A stretch of DNA of 64,000 bases, from the NCBI GenBank assembly GCA_029204225.1, contig CM055094.1, positions 63,192,442 to 63,256,441 on the forward strand, in the 5' to 3' direction. A program made the position numbers and the translations under genes. Under the pieces are notes generated by a model, which was not told where the DNA came from, ran no database searches, and saw nothing but the letters and a program-made list of their open reading frames with translations. This DNA comes from Diphasiastrum complanatum (Eukaryota; Streptophyta; Lycopodiopsida; Lycopodiales; Lycopodiaceae). Position 1 is the stretch's first letter. Each line of letters starts with the position of its first letter. Shown in pieces: positions 11,401-25,300 of this stretch.

Positions 11401-14400
11401 CAAGTTTCAATATCTACTATGATCTATCTAACCCTAGGGCGCACTACTACTAGAATAGGATTTACTTTTTTCACTTAGAAACTCATCTTGGGTGTTTACC
11501 CAATATAGGTAGTAATTATAGCAATTAGCTTTTTGTCTTTTGCTATTTGCTATTTGCTTTTTACCTTACACATAGTTTAGAGAAAGTATATATGTAGGCT
11601 GGCGCCCTACTTCATTTGTAATGGGACATAGTTGGAGTACTCTCTCTCCTATGTATGACTATTGTCTAACAACTATAGGAATCTTGTCTTGGGTTACTTG
11701 TATGAGCAAGTCGGTTTTCTAACATGGTATCAGAGCAAGGTTCAAGATTTGAGAGAACAAGGAGGTATTCCAATGAACGGAATCAATTCACAAGGAATTG
11801 ATTTGGCCATCATCTTCAAGGAGAAAAAAGGGTGCAGGTGGTGTCCCTAGCCAGCTCTCAAGTTTGATCTTCAAATACAACGTTGGCAGCTTTGTGGGAG
11901 AAGATCCGGTGTACAAGGAAAAGAGCTGAGCTGCAAGAGGAGATTATGGAATCTTCCTCAGATTGTAGGTTGTTATAGGACAGCAAAGCGAAGACAATGT
12001 TGTTATCACAATGAGAATCTTCTAGGAGAAGATTGAATCGTCGGAGGGAAGCTATAGGCTGGGCTGGACAAATCTGTTGAAAATTGCAGGTCGCAGGTGT
12101 TGAAGACAGATCGCTGGTTGGCTGCATGTTGGCTCGCTACTTAGCACCTGGGAGTTGGATCGCTGGAATCAGATCATGGCCGAGCTAGAACGCTAGCTGT
12201 ATCAGATTCTATTGCCTACAGATCGCTGCCTACAAAATATTCGATTGCCGGCTGCGGAACTATCTGTTGTTTGCTGGAAAACAGATCGCTGACTTCAGAT
12301 CGTTGCTGAACTATTTCCTGAGTGACTGAATCGTTGCTACAACATTGTTCCCTGAAACTGCAGACATGTTTGCTGCTGTTAGAACTGCAGACGTGCTCAC
12401 TTTTGACAATTCACTATCTACTGTAGTACCTGATCGCTGGAAACAGGCAGATCGCTGGAGATACTAAGAAAGGGATGGTTCAAGTTCGAGCAAGCTTGAA
12501 TCAGGTTAGAATCAAGAGGGAATTCTAACAAGGTCAATTATCAGGAGCTTGAAGATTAGAAGGTAAAAAGTTCAAGGATCAGGTGAAAATCAGGACAAGA
12601 AGGTTTGAACAGGGCTAAGTTCAAAGGACAGGAGTTTGAAGGAAGGTCAAACATCTGAAGGACAAAATTCACAGGCAGAAAATTCGAATCAAGTGAAAGT
12701 GAAGACTTCAAAGGCCAAATACAAACCTTGTTTGGGTTGCATGCAAGAATGTATGTTATTGGCTGTGGTTAGTTATAGATTTCTAAGAGAAATTTGGAGC
12801 ATACTCAAGTGGATCGCTACAAATTGTCGATTATTGTTGGAAGTAATTGGATTACATGCAAAGAAGCATGGACATACACAGATTGTTAGGATGCAATGGC
12901 TGTGTCATGTAGTAGGAGATCACTAAGGTTTAAGAAGGGAAAGAACCTTGATGCATGCTTAAGGAAGTCTCAGGAGTAAGGATTGGCAATACGACTAGGA
13001 GTTGTTTGCAATCATGTGCAAGGTGAATAAGGGATTCACAACAGTAACCAGAACAAGGTTCGTCACAAAATGGAAGGGTTAACTCACAGGGAAAGGAAAC
13101 TCTACATGAAACAAAAGAGATGGTAGGGGAAGACAATCGGTGATCATGGTGTTGCTGAAGCTGCTGAAGCAGCTATCAACAAGCATATTGAAGGAAAGGT
13201 TAACTTCAAACGTTCTAAGATTGACAAGTTTTTGTTGAGGTTGGAATCGACAAAGGTGCAAGCTCTTAAGAGGGAGTTGCATGGGTAAATTGATATTCAA
13301 AAGAATGTTTTTCACAGTTTCTTATCATGGTGGCAAATGATAAGTTCATTGTTATAAGTGACAGGTGTGGCAAGCTGTGTGGTCAACATTCTACGTTGTA
13401 TCGGTTTGGTTTCTATTCGATTCATATTAACTTGGTTATGCTGTAGAAACTTTCTCTATCTGAACTATTATCACTTCAAATTTATGAGTAACTGAAGTGA
13501 TTGCTTGTTGTGGTTGTCATGTAATTCCTGGATACCATCCAAGTCATAGTTGATTGTTCATGTGGTGGTACCAAGTGAGATCAATTCTATTTTGAGTTGG
13601 ACAAAGGTTCTAGAATCTATCCAAGTTCATGTTTTGTCATGTGGTAGATTCTGTTATAAGATTGGGAAGCCAAGGTTGTTGAATAGCCATTGAAAATTAA
13701 CAGTACAGGTTGTTGTTTAGCTTAGAAAAACAACATGATTAAAGATGGACGTACACCAGATTTGCATATGACAAAGTGTCAGAATAAATAGATATCAAGA
13801 TGAAATGCTTTCTAGGTTGGAAAGTTGTTTGGTGCAAGTGACTTTGTGTGTGAGATAGAGGTAGGAGATTCCATGGAAAAGATCATGTCAAGTACCTTGT
13901 GTGAGAAAGTATTTGAAGGGGAGTATCAGTTACTTTGGGTGAGGAAGTATTGTATACATTTATCTTTCTATTGGGGATGCTCTTTTACTTGCATATTTGG
14001 TTGGTGAATTGATGATATTCTATTCTATTTGGAGTGAGTGGTTGGAATGCAAACATGAAGTGTACATGCAGGGGGAGTAGTTCAACCAAAGTCCATCAAG
14101 TTCATCACAAGTGGTAACTTATGAGAGTACCAGGAGAATTTAAATGGGTTCAATTCAAGGAATCGACACAAGTGGAGCCGACTACTTATGAAGTACAGGT
14201 TTCTAAAGTGGGTGTTGATGTATGAGATATGATGTTGACATTTGTAGATCTACTTCCTACTTATGGTTATCATGATGGTGGTACTGTAATCAAAGAGGAT
14301 TATTTTTTCTTTATGAATGTTGGGGAGATCCTTACATTTATGGTAGCTTGAAAGATGTTCAAAGAGACCAAGGGAGTCAATCTTCAAGCAAAGTTCTCAA

Positions 14401-17400
14401 GGTTAAGGCAAAAGTTGCCATGTCTACATTATTTGATTCAGGGGGAGTCAAAGTTCTTTGATTCAAAGGAAGTCAAGGAATCGGGTGATATGTTGAACTC
14501 ATGGTGGTCACACATATACACTAAAGAGACATGAAGACTAAAGCAAGACATTGAGAAGTCATATGAAGCAGGTTCATACGAAAAGGATCGACATTTAAAG
14601 GAAATTGTACATCATCATACGAAGAAAGTTCTACATCGAGTAATGAAGACATTGAAATTAGAGTTGATCATGGATTCTACATAAGATTTGAGGATCTTCA
14701 TTACATGGGCTTCATGGAAGATACACATGCATACTTTTGTTATGCATAGTTCTAGAGAATGTAAACATTAAAGGGGAGTGTTAGTTAATGTTTACTTTAG
14801 TACCCCTAATTTTATCATTTAGGATTAGTTAGTGATAGCTTGGCCATGCCTGCGTGCTATTATAGGGGCCTTTACATTTATAGTAAGTCATATTTTAGGA
14901 TCATTACTATTTATAGTAAATTCCTTTTCTAGTCATGCATGTAGGTGGCTGCACTGCTACTAGAATAGGATTTGCTTTTTTCACTTAGAAACTCATCTTG
15001 GGTGTTTACCCAATATAGGTAGTAATTATAGCAATTAGCTTTTTGTCTTTTGCTATTTGCTTTTTGCTTTTTACCTTACACATAGTTTAGAGAAAGTATA
15101 TATGTAGGCTGGCGCCCTACTTCATTTGTAATGGGACATAGTTGGAGTACATCTCTTCATCATTGTTGTTCTCTCTCTTGTGTATGACTATTGTCTAACA
15201 ACAATAGGAATCCTGTCGGTTTTTTTAACAGGAAGAAGAAGATGAGGAAGAGGGTCAAAATCAGGAGGATGAGTCTAACGATGAGCCTGAGCCTGAGGCT
15301 CCCGTGCCTACTAGGAAGTGGCCAGGAGGCATCGCTAGTTAGCTTAGGAATTTCATATTAGATGCACTCATAACTCTTTTAGTCTTTTTAATTTTATGAT
15401 TGTAAGACATGATTTACTTCTCATTGTCAACAAAGACATATTGTGGTGTAATTGGTGATTTACTATTTACTATTTGGAAGGTACCAACTATTTTTTTACA
15501 TACGGAATTCAAGATTTTTATTAGTTACCTGTTAATCTGTTGGAAATTTGGCATATAAAACTTTAGGTAGAAGTTAGAACTTAGTAGAGAACAGTAAAAT
15601 ACATTGTGGATGTGTATTGTGTGATGTGTCTCAATGTCTCATTGAGTCCTCAATCATTTGAATGTGTTGATATTACATAATCAATTGTTTATATTGTCAT
15701 GACTCATAGTCTCATCGTATAGAGCTCTAATCAATCTCTAGACAAATAAATGACACTTGTTTTTCCTCTAACTAAGGGCCAAAAATTAAACCAAGTATGG
15801 TGTATAGGCTAGTAGCACAGTTGGCCCATATGTGGAGGTCATCCGGGAGAGGTGGTGGGGCACGAGGAATAAACTCATGCCAAAAAGCGCCCAAGGAGGA
15901 GCTGAAAAGGTCAACAAGACGTTTTCCTTTGGAGTCATCATAGGCACACTTTTTACGGCAGAGTGTACGATGGTATGAGCGTCGGGAGGAGCGGAGAAGG
16001 TGAGGAGCATGAGTATGTGCATGGATGACAAGATGGTGAAGAGAGTGACAATCGACATCATACCACAGGAGGTGTAGAGGACGGGGTGGTGATGAATGTG
16101 TGGATTTGCCTTTATGGGGCTTAGAAGGAAAGGCTAGAGAGGCGGCAATGCAAAGAGAGGTGGTAAGGAAAGTAGCTTGTGCTTCAACTATACTGTCATG
16201 GGGAAAAGAGTGGAGTAAGGCCAAAGACTATCGGTAGATTGACGTATAGAGGGCTGAAGGTATATTTGGGTGCACAGGTAAACATGGGGTGGGAAGATGA
16301 CTGGGGGTTTGGGAGGCGACCAATGGCGAAAGAGAAGAAAGAGTGATCAGAGAGGGTTGTGGGAGAGATACGAAAGTTAGAGATGAGAGGTATGGAGGAT
16401 GGTGACCCCATGAGATAATCAATGACTATATGATCGCCACTGTGAGTATGACAAGTATATCTGCCTGAATCCGGCCAACAAGTTAGGCCATTATATATGG
16501 CTAACTCATGGGCCTCTCCAAATTGTAATAAGTACTCACCATGGGGTAATAGGTCCCAAATTGTCCTAGAAAATCCTGGTGACTCCCATCCCATGATTGT
16601 CAAGGGCATGAATGTGAAACTGGTTGGCGGTGTCATGAAACTCTGACTTTTGTGAGGATGTCTTGGCATTGAAATCCCCAGCGAGGAAAATATGCCCTCG
16701 CTTGGCGAATCCGACAATATCCAATAAGAGATCAAGGTTGGGTGAGCCAATACCCTCAACAAAAGATGAAGACTCTGGAGGAAAATAACATGCTGCAACA
16801 AAGAAGTTCTTGTCCAAACCAATAGCCTGTCCAAGAATATGAATCCAAATATAACGTGCATGCTCGTCATTCTGACGAAATCGATGATCGGATGAAGAGA
16901 TTCGCTATATAAGCATGCAACCCCTCCGGATCCTCGACCACTAGCTGATCTAGTCTCAGGTCTAGAAGTCGGGTTTTACCCCCAATTGACCATGCCAGGC
17001 TAGATCAAGATAAGCTCTGTAAATAACTTGTCTATCATGGATACTCGAGGGAAAGGCAGGGATAGAGGTGCCAAGTGTGTCAAGGTCGTGGGAGGCCTGA
17101 GAGAACCAAGCCAACTGATAGCCCTAACTATGTCTAAGATGAGATGAGAGTAGCTTGTGTGTATCTAGCTGCTCTCATCTCATTTTAGACATAGTTAGGG
17201 CTATCAGTTGGCTTGGTTTTCTCAGGCCTCCCATGACCTTGGAAAACCAAGATACTAGTTTTCTCAAATCTTGAGAGGCTTGAGAAAACAAGTACCTTGG
17301 TTTATGTGATAAGTTGGTATATGGCATCAAGGTACATGGGCGGGACTGCAAAGTCTACAAAGATGATTTGATGTGGGACTGAGGACTCAGTCCGTATCAT

Positions 17401-18640
17401 ACGTGAAAGCATAATAATCTGTAGTCGCAAGATATTGGCCCAATCAGATGAGGTAAGACTAGTGCACCATGCTGTTGTTGCATATAAGGCCATAGGGGAA
17501 AATGTGATGTCAAAAAGCCGACACTTTGTCGAGGCGTCTCGACTAGACTTACAGGCAACAACAATATGGAGTGTTGTAGTAAAGAAGGCTGCTTGCGCTT
17601 CTAATGAGTTGTAATGTGGGAAGATGTGGAGCAGTGGGATAAGCGAGTGCTGATAACTGGTGCAAGTGAGTGATCAAAGATGTATTTGGGTGCACAGGCT
17701 AGTGAAGGAGGTGAAGATTGCTGCGATGAAGAAATAGTACCAAGACTGAAGGAAAGGAAGGAATGATCAAAGATTGTTGTAGGAGAGATACGAACGTCAT
17801 TTGTGAGCGAGATGGTGGATCTAATCTCATGACAATAGATTGAGTCTCGTTTGTAACTTGGAAAAGTAGGTAATCCTTGCTCTTGACTCTAATGTGTCTC
17901 CATGAAGAGTAAAAGATCTCTCACACCAATGAAGTCAATAAGATCCCCAACAATGGACGATAAGGTATGCCTTTGCAGTTCCAAACCTCAATCTCCAAGT
18001 GACGTCGATGGGCCCCAGTATTTTCCCAATATCGGGTGCCGCAATTCCCTATTTCTTGGAGTGTCAATGTATCGGATTCGACCATCTCTATAGATAACAC
18101 GCCTACCTGCCCCTTTAGCTTTCTGGAAGGCTTTACGCCTCTTCTCAACCTGCATGTATGTAAGTTCATCATCCATATGGACCTGAGAACCTCGTAACTT
18201 GGCTCTACATCATAAAGCATCTTGATAGCTCTTTAAGGATCCAAAGTGGATGATTATGTTGGCATTATCCAGATCTCTAGTATGGTGCTCAAGTGTAGTT
18301 TGAAGGAAACTTTTTGCCTCTTCAAGGGCATTTTGAGTGTCCACCTTGTCTCTTACTATGATTTTAAGTGCTTTTTGCTCCCTAGATTTTTGTTTTGAAA
18401 GAGTAGCTGAAATAACCGAAGAGATAGGGGCACTTGGCTTACTAACTTTTTGAGAATTGTCGAAAGAGCTGCTTCTTTCTGCTTCTCAATTTTATCCTCC
18501 AATTCTTTGAGTGTGTGCGATGGTTTTGATGTAGCGAGGGGAGGAGGCTAGGATTTGAATACTTGTTTCAACATATTCACTTTTTGTTTCAGCTTGGTAT
18601 TAGCCTCTTTGAGATAGGATTTCTCCCTTTTAACGATGTG

Positions 18641-18723
<83 letters not shown>

Positions 18724-19327
18724 TGTGTTAATGTTTGTTGAGTGCCCAAGGGCACATAAGACAGAATGAATAAGTACATGTCTCGTAGGATTACTGTCCA
18801 TGTCGGACAACATAATAAAAAACACTAGTCTAAATGGAAAAGACAAAATAGAACTCTCTCGAGCTAGGAAAAGACATAGCCAATATAGAATCATAAAATG
18901 CATAAAAGAGCAGACACACAAGAGCTTAACCTCCATCTCTGAAGAGGGTATAGGTGCAAGAGCTTAATCGTCTGCTCTGCTGAGGAAAGTAAAAGGATAA
19001 ATATCAATCTCGAAAAAAGCGTCTGATACCCATAGTAGCTGTGGGCTGTGATCGAGGACCTCTGGTAGCTCTAGAGGCGCACGTAGATCTGGCAAGAGGT
19101 GGTGGCTGAGCACGCTGGGCCTTCGCCCTCACTGGTATGACTGCCTCATCATCTGATAGGTCATCACACTCCCACTTCTGAAAGAAGCTAGTAATGAGAT
19201 GCTATCTAGAATTAGTAATACTCTCCGATAATAGCAAAGAGGCTCTCAACATAAACATCTGTCGTAGTAAAAGGCCGACAGATCTGGGATCCTGATACTC
19301 CAAAAATGTATCGAGGGTAATAGGGGT

Positions 19328-19365
<38 letters not shown>

Positions 19366-22300
19366 CACTCCCCAATATGATAAAAGGAGAATCTTCATGC
19401 TTGTAGCCATGAGGTAGTCCAAGCCCCAAGAAGGTGAAGATCCAAGCTCCCTAAGTTCCCTATTGAACAAGAAAGCGTTATTAATGTGTTTTCCATGCCA
19501 AAAGGCATATAAGACTAATGAAGTACATGTCAAGTATGTGGTAACAATGGGAGCGCATAAAACGTCTCCAAAACTGTAATAAAGAAACATCTAGTACAAA
19601 TTGAAATAAGTGCGAAGACGATGAGAGTGTGCGTCCATAATGATAAATGTATCCCTGTCATGATGTCATGTCTGTGCTGATGCTATAAAAAGATGTAATG
19701 CGAGCTTTGACCTGGGGAGCGCTGAAACCCACTGGCGTCGTCTATGACTGATCTCTGTGAGCATGTAAGCGGCCATCATTCTCGTCGTCGTCATCATCAT
19801 CGTCACCACAACCAGACAATGTGTCTCGCGATCTCCGCCTAGTAAAGAAAGAAGTATCCAATGGCTGAGAGATGGAATGCTGAGAATGCTGAGATATCCT
19901 GCATAGATCTCGCCGCAATATGAACATCTCACGTACCATAAAAGCAACACAAGAGCAACACATCTAGGGTCCTCATAGGCAATGATAGAGCATAGAGTGA
20001 TAGGGCATGTCTCGAAGCAAACAGTGATATCTCCCTTTGATCTCATAGTATAGTGGGCATCTAAAGATAAACTGCTCCTCAGACTCCACGTCATCTAAAG
20101 AACACAACTGGCAAGTCTGCTCCTCTCTGGGGATACTGTGGAACCTCCCAGTCTCAATAGCTAGAGAAGACACTCGGAGCTGTCCCAGTGTGAATCTGAG
20201 TCAATGTGATAGCCCTGAGTCCAAGTAGCGTGTCATAACCGGAATCCCTGCTGCATCTAGCTCAAGAAAATGGGTCCGGTAGAAAGCAAGCTTAACCCCT
20301 AACTGGCGACTCCAAGTCCGCTCCAGATATGCTCGATAGAGGAATCGTCTAATATACTGATGAGTGCCTGAGGGAAGACTAAAGACGTAACTTGTAGTCG
20401 ATCTTCGATCCTCCGCATCTCCAGCCCATTCTACATCCACCAATCGCTACACACTTAGAATTGTGATTTGTTCAAAGAATCCCCATTTCGAACAGTCCGA
20501 TTCGAACGGAATGTTCACTTCGGATTTTTTTTTTTGAAATGGAAAAAAAAAACAGTTTCGAAACGGGGATTGTTTTTGCTTGAATGTAAATGTGTCACTT
20601 TTATTTTGCATTTCTTATTTCCTTGTTGTTGGGCACCCAAGAATATATATAATTTGGTCTTTTTGACTAGCAAAAGGTAGGGGCACCAGAAATTCTATTT
20701 GTCAACTCGTGTTTTTTGTGGATTTTTGTGAAGATCAATTTACCCTTATAATTCCTACAATAGGGTGCTTCTATTGTACTTTACAGATCTTGATTTGAAT
20801 TTTGGATCCCTGGACATCGAGTTACTAAGATTTCTAGCTTGTATGATTTTCACTAATATTTGACATTCCATTTTTTTTTGGCAATTTTGTGTTACTTCTT
20901 TTTATGAAAAATTGACCTCTATTCCTCTTACGATAGGGCATCTTTGATGCAGGTTAAAATTCATTAACCTGATTCTTAGAAGCCCACTTTTTTCTTTCTT
21001 GTTAGCCTTTGAAATTTTGCTCAATCTTTCTACATTTTTGGTCTTCCTACTATGAATTGCTCCCATTGCACTTTACAGATGGAGAAGAATGTTGTACTTC
21101 CTATGTAGGACGACTTACACACTAGCATAGCAGTTATTGTACTACCAATTTTTAGTGACTTGTTATGTAATGATCCTTTCAAGCCTTCATGAATCTCAAA
21201 AGGCAACCCTAACCAAGCATAGAAAGATTCATTTTGAACTAGAATAAAACTTATGTTTTGATATGAATCATGACAAGAGGTGAGACTCCGGAGTTTGATT
21301 CAAGATTGATTGTTAATTGATTATAATATACATTGCAATTTAAACACTAAAAAAGCACTTGTTTTTGCTTTAATAGAAGGCTAGAAATTTTTTTTTTGTA
21401 AAAATAATAACCTTAAAACTGAGTCGCCGATTCTTTCCCGTTTCAAAACCTTTTCGAAATGGCATTTCAAAAAGGTCCATAAAACATTGTCCCTACAGTT
21501 GGAAAACATCTTGACTATAAAAGATACCAAACCGTAAAGTACCTTTAGTATATCCGAATATCCGCTTTGCAGCTATCTAGTGAATATGCTTAGGCATAGC
21601 CATAAACTGACTAACCGTACTAACAACATATGCAATATTTGGTCGAGTAGTCGTTAGATAGATCAAACTTCCAACAAGTTGTCTATATAACGTTTCATCT
21701 ACATCTTGATCTTCCTCAACTTTCGTAAGCTGACATCCACAATCATATGGTGTTGAAATAGTTTGCATTTAGACATTCCAAAATTTTCAAGTTCATGTGC
21801 ATACTTAGATTGAGAAATAAATAGACCATGTGCTACTTTTCATACCTCAATCCCTAGGAAGTATTGTAGTAACCGAGATCTTTCATATCAAACTCTGATG
21901 AGAGATCTTTCTTAATATTCTGATTCAATATTCTGATTCAAAACTTGATTAGAACCTGTGATGATAAGGTCATCAACATAGATCACTGTAGGAAAGCAAG
22001 AGACAAGTCACCAAGATCTAGTTATCAATCAATCTCCACAAGAAACAAGAAAGAAGAGGCTGGGCGCCCAACTCTAAGAGAGAGAGAGAGAGAGAAAACA
22101 ACAACAAGAGCAATGGAGAGCCAAACTGTATAAAATGGAATACACAATGAGCATCTAAGTACTCTATCTGGATGTGACCAAATGCCACCAAACCGTAAGG
22201 TTAACCACTTACTAAATGTAGGGCACCCCCAAAAGTCAAGATAGGGCCCCTAAACAAAATTAGACCCCTAAGGACCCACGAGTCAGTACATGACCAAAAT

Positions 22301-25300
22301 TGGATCCAACTGAACTTAAGACAAACTTAAGATGGCCTAAATAACTAGATACCCATGGTTGCACAAATCTCGACCTTTTGGGTCAAAGTAACCTATGGAT
22401 TAACTTCAGCATAGTCATTTATTTCTAACACCCTCCTTAAATGACAATGCAAAAACTGAAATCTTCACTATGTAACAAAACCAACACGTGGTATCAAATT
22501 TAAAGCTTTGCATAAAGCTTCAAATCTGACTCTAGGCAACGCCTTAGTGAAGAGGTCCGCAATATTATCCTCCGTAGGACAATATTCAAGTAAAATGTCG
22601 CCATCATGAAGTCTCTCCCGAACAAAGTGATCATGGATCTCGATGTGCTTCGTCCTCGCATCAAAAACAGGATTCCGTGCAATGGCAATAGCACTTTGAC
22701 TATCACTCAAGATAAGAGTGGCTGAGGGCTCGCCAAACTTCATGTCAACAAGTAGTCTTCTCAGCCATAAACACTCTGTCGTGGCTGAAAATATCGCTCT
22801 ATATTCTGCCTCACTAGAAGAAGTAGCAACAGTGGGCTGCTTTTTACTTGACCACGAAATTGCAGAATTACCATAAAAAAAGCAATGTCCACTTGTAGAG
22901 CGTCTAGTGTCTTGATCTCCACCCCAATCCGAGTCACTGAAACCAACCAAACATGCATCATCACAAGCAGGAAAAACCAGTCCATGACTTCTTGTTCCTT
23001 GAAGATATCGAAAGATCCTCTTCAACGTTTTCCAATGTGATGTCATCGGGGCATGCATGAATTGACTCATGAGTGAGACACTATAAGAAATGTCCGGTCT
23101 TGAATTACATAGGTAAATGAGACAGCCAATAGCTTGACAATATAAAGTAGTGTCAAATGATTCACCATCACCTTGACTACTTAATTTTAGACTTGTCTCC
23201 ATAGGTGTAGCAACCGGCTTGCAATCTTCCATCTTGAACCGCTTCAAAATCTGCCCAATGTAGCGTTCTTGAGAGATGAAAATTCCAGCACCTTCTTGTA
23301 CAAATTCAAGACCAAGATAAAAGTGCAATAGGCCTAAATATGAGGTTTCAAAAACCATACCAAGATCAAGTATTACGGCATCAATCTGCTGCTCATTACT
23401 TCCCGTAATAATAATATCATCAACATAAAGCAAAATAATGATGATATAATCTGAAGTATGCTTGACATAAAGAGTAGATTTGCTAGGACTATTAGTAAAC
23501 CCTCGATCACAAAAGTAGGCATGTATCTTTTGATACCACATCCTCGGAGCTTGCTTCAGTCCATAAAGTGCCTTCTTGAGAAGACAAACTTTATCTTCTT
23601 GCCCTTCAACCAAAAAACCAGCAGGTTGTTGAAGGTACACTTCCTCATTGAGATCACCATTGAGGAATGCTGTCTTTATGTCAAGTTGCCGCAAACGCCA
23701 ACCAAAGTGGGCAGCCAAAGAGGTTACTTCTCTCACGGTAGTCATCCGAGCAGTAGGAGAAAAAGTCTTCTCATAATCAATCCCCTTTTGCTGAGCATAG
23801 CCTTTGGCAACGAGCCTTGCCTTGTACCTTTCAATGGTACCATCTGCCTTATACTTGATTTTGTATACCCATTTAGAACCAATTGCCTTCTTCCCATGAG
23901 GAAGATCAACAAGAACCCAAATCTGGTTCTTCATAAGTGAGTCATACTCATCTTGCATCGCATCCTCCCAACATTTTACTCCCTTGGCCTGCTCATAGAA
24001 AACAGGTTCTTCTGCAACATCTCCATGAGATGTAAGAGTAAATAGTCCACTGATTTTGTAGAGGCACACGTCTTTCCATCATAAAATGAACTTACTTTGC
24101 TGTCCCGCAAAGTCGACAACAGCCACCGTGGGACTGTTTTGGGCTGTCCAACAGCCATGTCTCTTCTTACAATTTGCTGTCCAAGATCTTCCAACATCGC
24201 ACTTGGCTGTCCAAGATCTTCCAAAACTAGTCCTTGCTGTCTAACAGTTCTTGCAGGCTGATTTTGAGCAACAACGGGCGGTTCTTGATGAACATTAGGC
24301 TCTAAACTTGATGAGGTGTCGGGCAAGTTGAAACTGGTTGATTGCTGCCCCTTATCTCCAACAATAGAAGATGGTACCAAATCTGGAAAAACTTCAACAT
24401 TCACACTATGTGGGCTGTCCCCCTTCAAGATATGAGTTGGGGCCACATCCAATGAATTCTTTTCATCAAAATGCACATCACGACTAACAATAATCTTATT
24501 AGTGCTCAAATTGAACAGCCTATAGCCTTTGCTTTCACTACTATAGCCAACAAAAATGCATTTAACTCCTTTATCTTCAAGCTTTGTACGAAGTTTATCC
24601 GGAACAAAAGCATAAGCCGTACAACCAAAAATGCGAAGGTGAGAGATTGTAGGCTTCTTTCCATACCAAACTTCATAAGGAGTCAATACTTTCAATGCTT
24701 TAGTAGGACAACGATTGCTTATGTATGCTGCCGTTATAACCGCTAGCCCAAAACTTGTGAGGCAGCCCCTTTGCTTTGAGCATGCAACGGGCCATCTCCA
24801 TGAGTGTGCAATTCTTTCGCTCGGCAACACCATTTTGTTGAGGCGTATAGGGAGTTGTCATTTGATGTAGAATTCCCTTTTCTCGAAGAAATGCATCGAA
24901 CATATTTTTAATGTATTCCCCTCCTCGATCGGTGCGTAGGGTCTTCAAAGAATGCCCAAACTGATTTTCCACCATTGCTACAAAATCTTTGAAACGTTGA
25001 AAAACTTCCGATTTAGCCTTCATAGGATAGATCCATGTAAAACGGGAAAAGTCATCAATAAAAGTCACAAAATAGATGCACTTTCCAATGGATTCTGTCC
25101 TCATGGACCACAAACATCACTATGAACCAAATCAAATTTATCAAGAACCCTTATAGTTCCATCAATTGAAAAAGGTTTCCTTTGAAACTTTCCAAGTATG
25201 CACCCCTCGCATACATGCCCTTCCGGCTGCTCAATAGTAGGAATGTCTTCTACCATATTAAATGTCTTCAGCTTCTTCAAACTTGCAAAGTTGAGATGCC

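Larger units (their letters stand above)
11440..15230 (+). mobile_element. Non-coding LTR retrotransposon (LARD-like), 5' LTR truncated
   Basis: The 3' LTR at 14779-15230 (TGTTAGTTAATG...TTTTAACA, about 452 bp) follows a polypurine tract AAAGGGGAG. Its last about 285 bp match 11440-11722. There the block is followed by TGGTATCAGAGC, the Met-tRNA primer-binding site, so 11440-11722 is a 5' LTR lacking its first about 165 bp. The about 3 kb between has only frames under 100 residues and no gag or pol motif, so the element is non-autonomous. It sits inside the hAT remnant. The LTR shares the TAGTTGGAGTAC motif with the LTR at 221-867. Confidence 0.75.

Noticed and set aside
18563-18769. Arg-Glu repeat protein and Ser-Leu repeat proteins (also at 31226, 41451, 44420)
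   Set aside because: Translations of GA/TC microsatellites.
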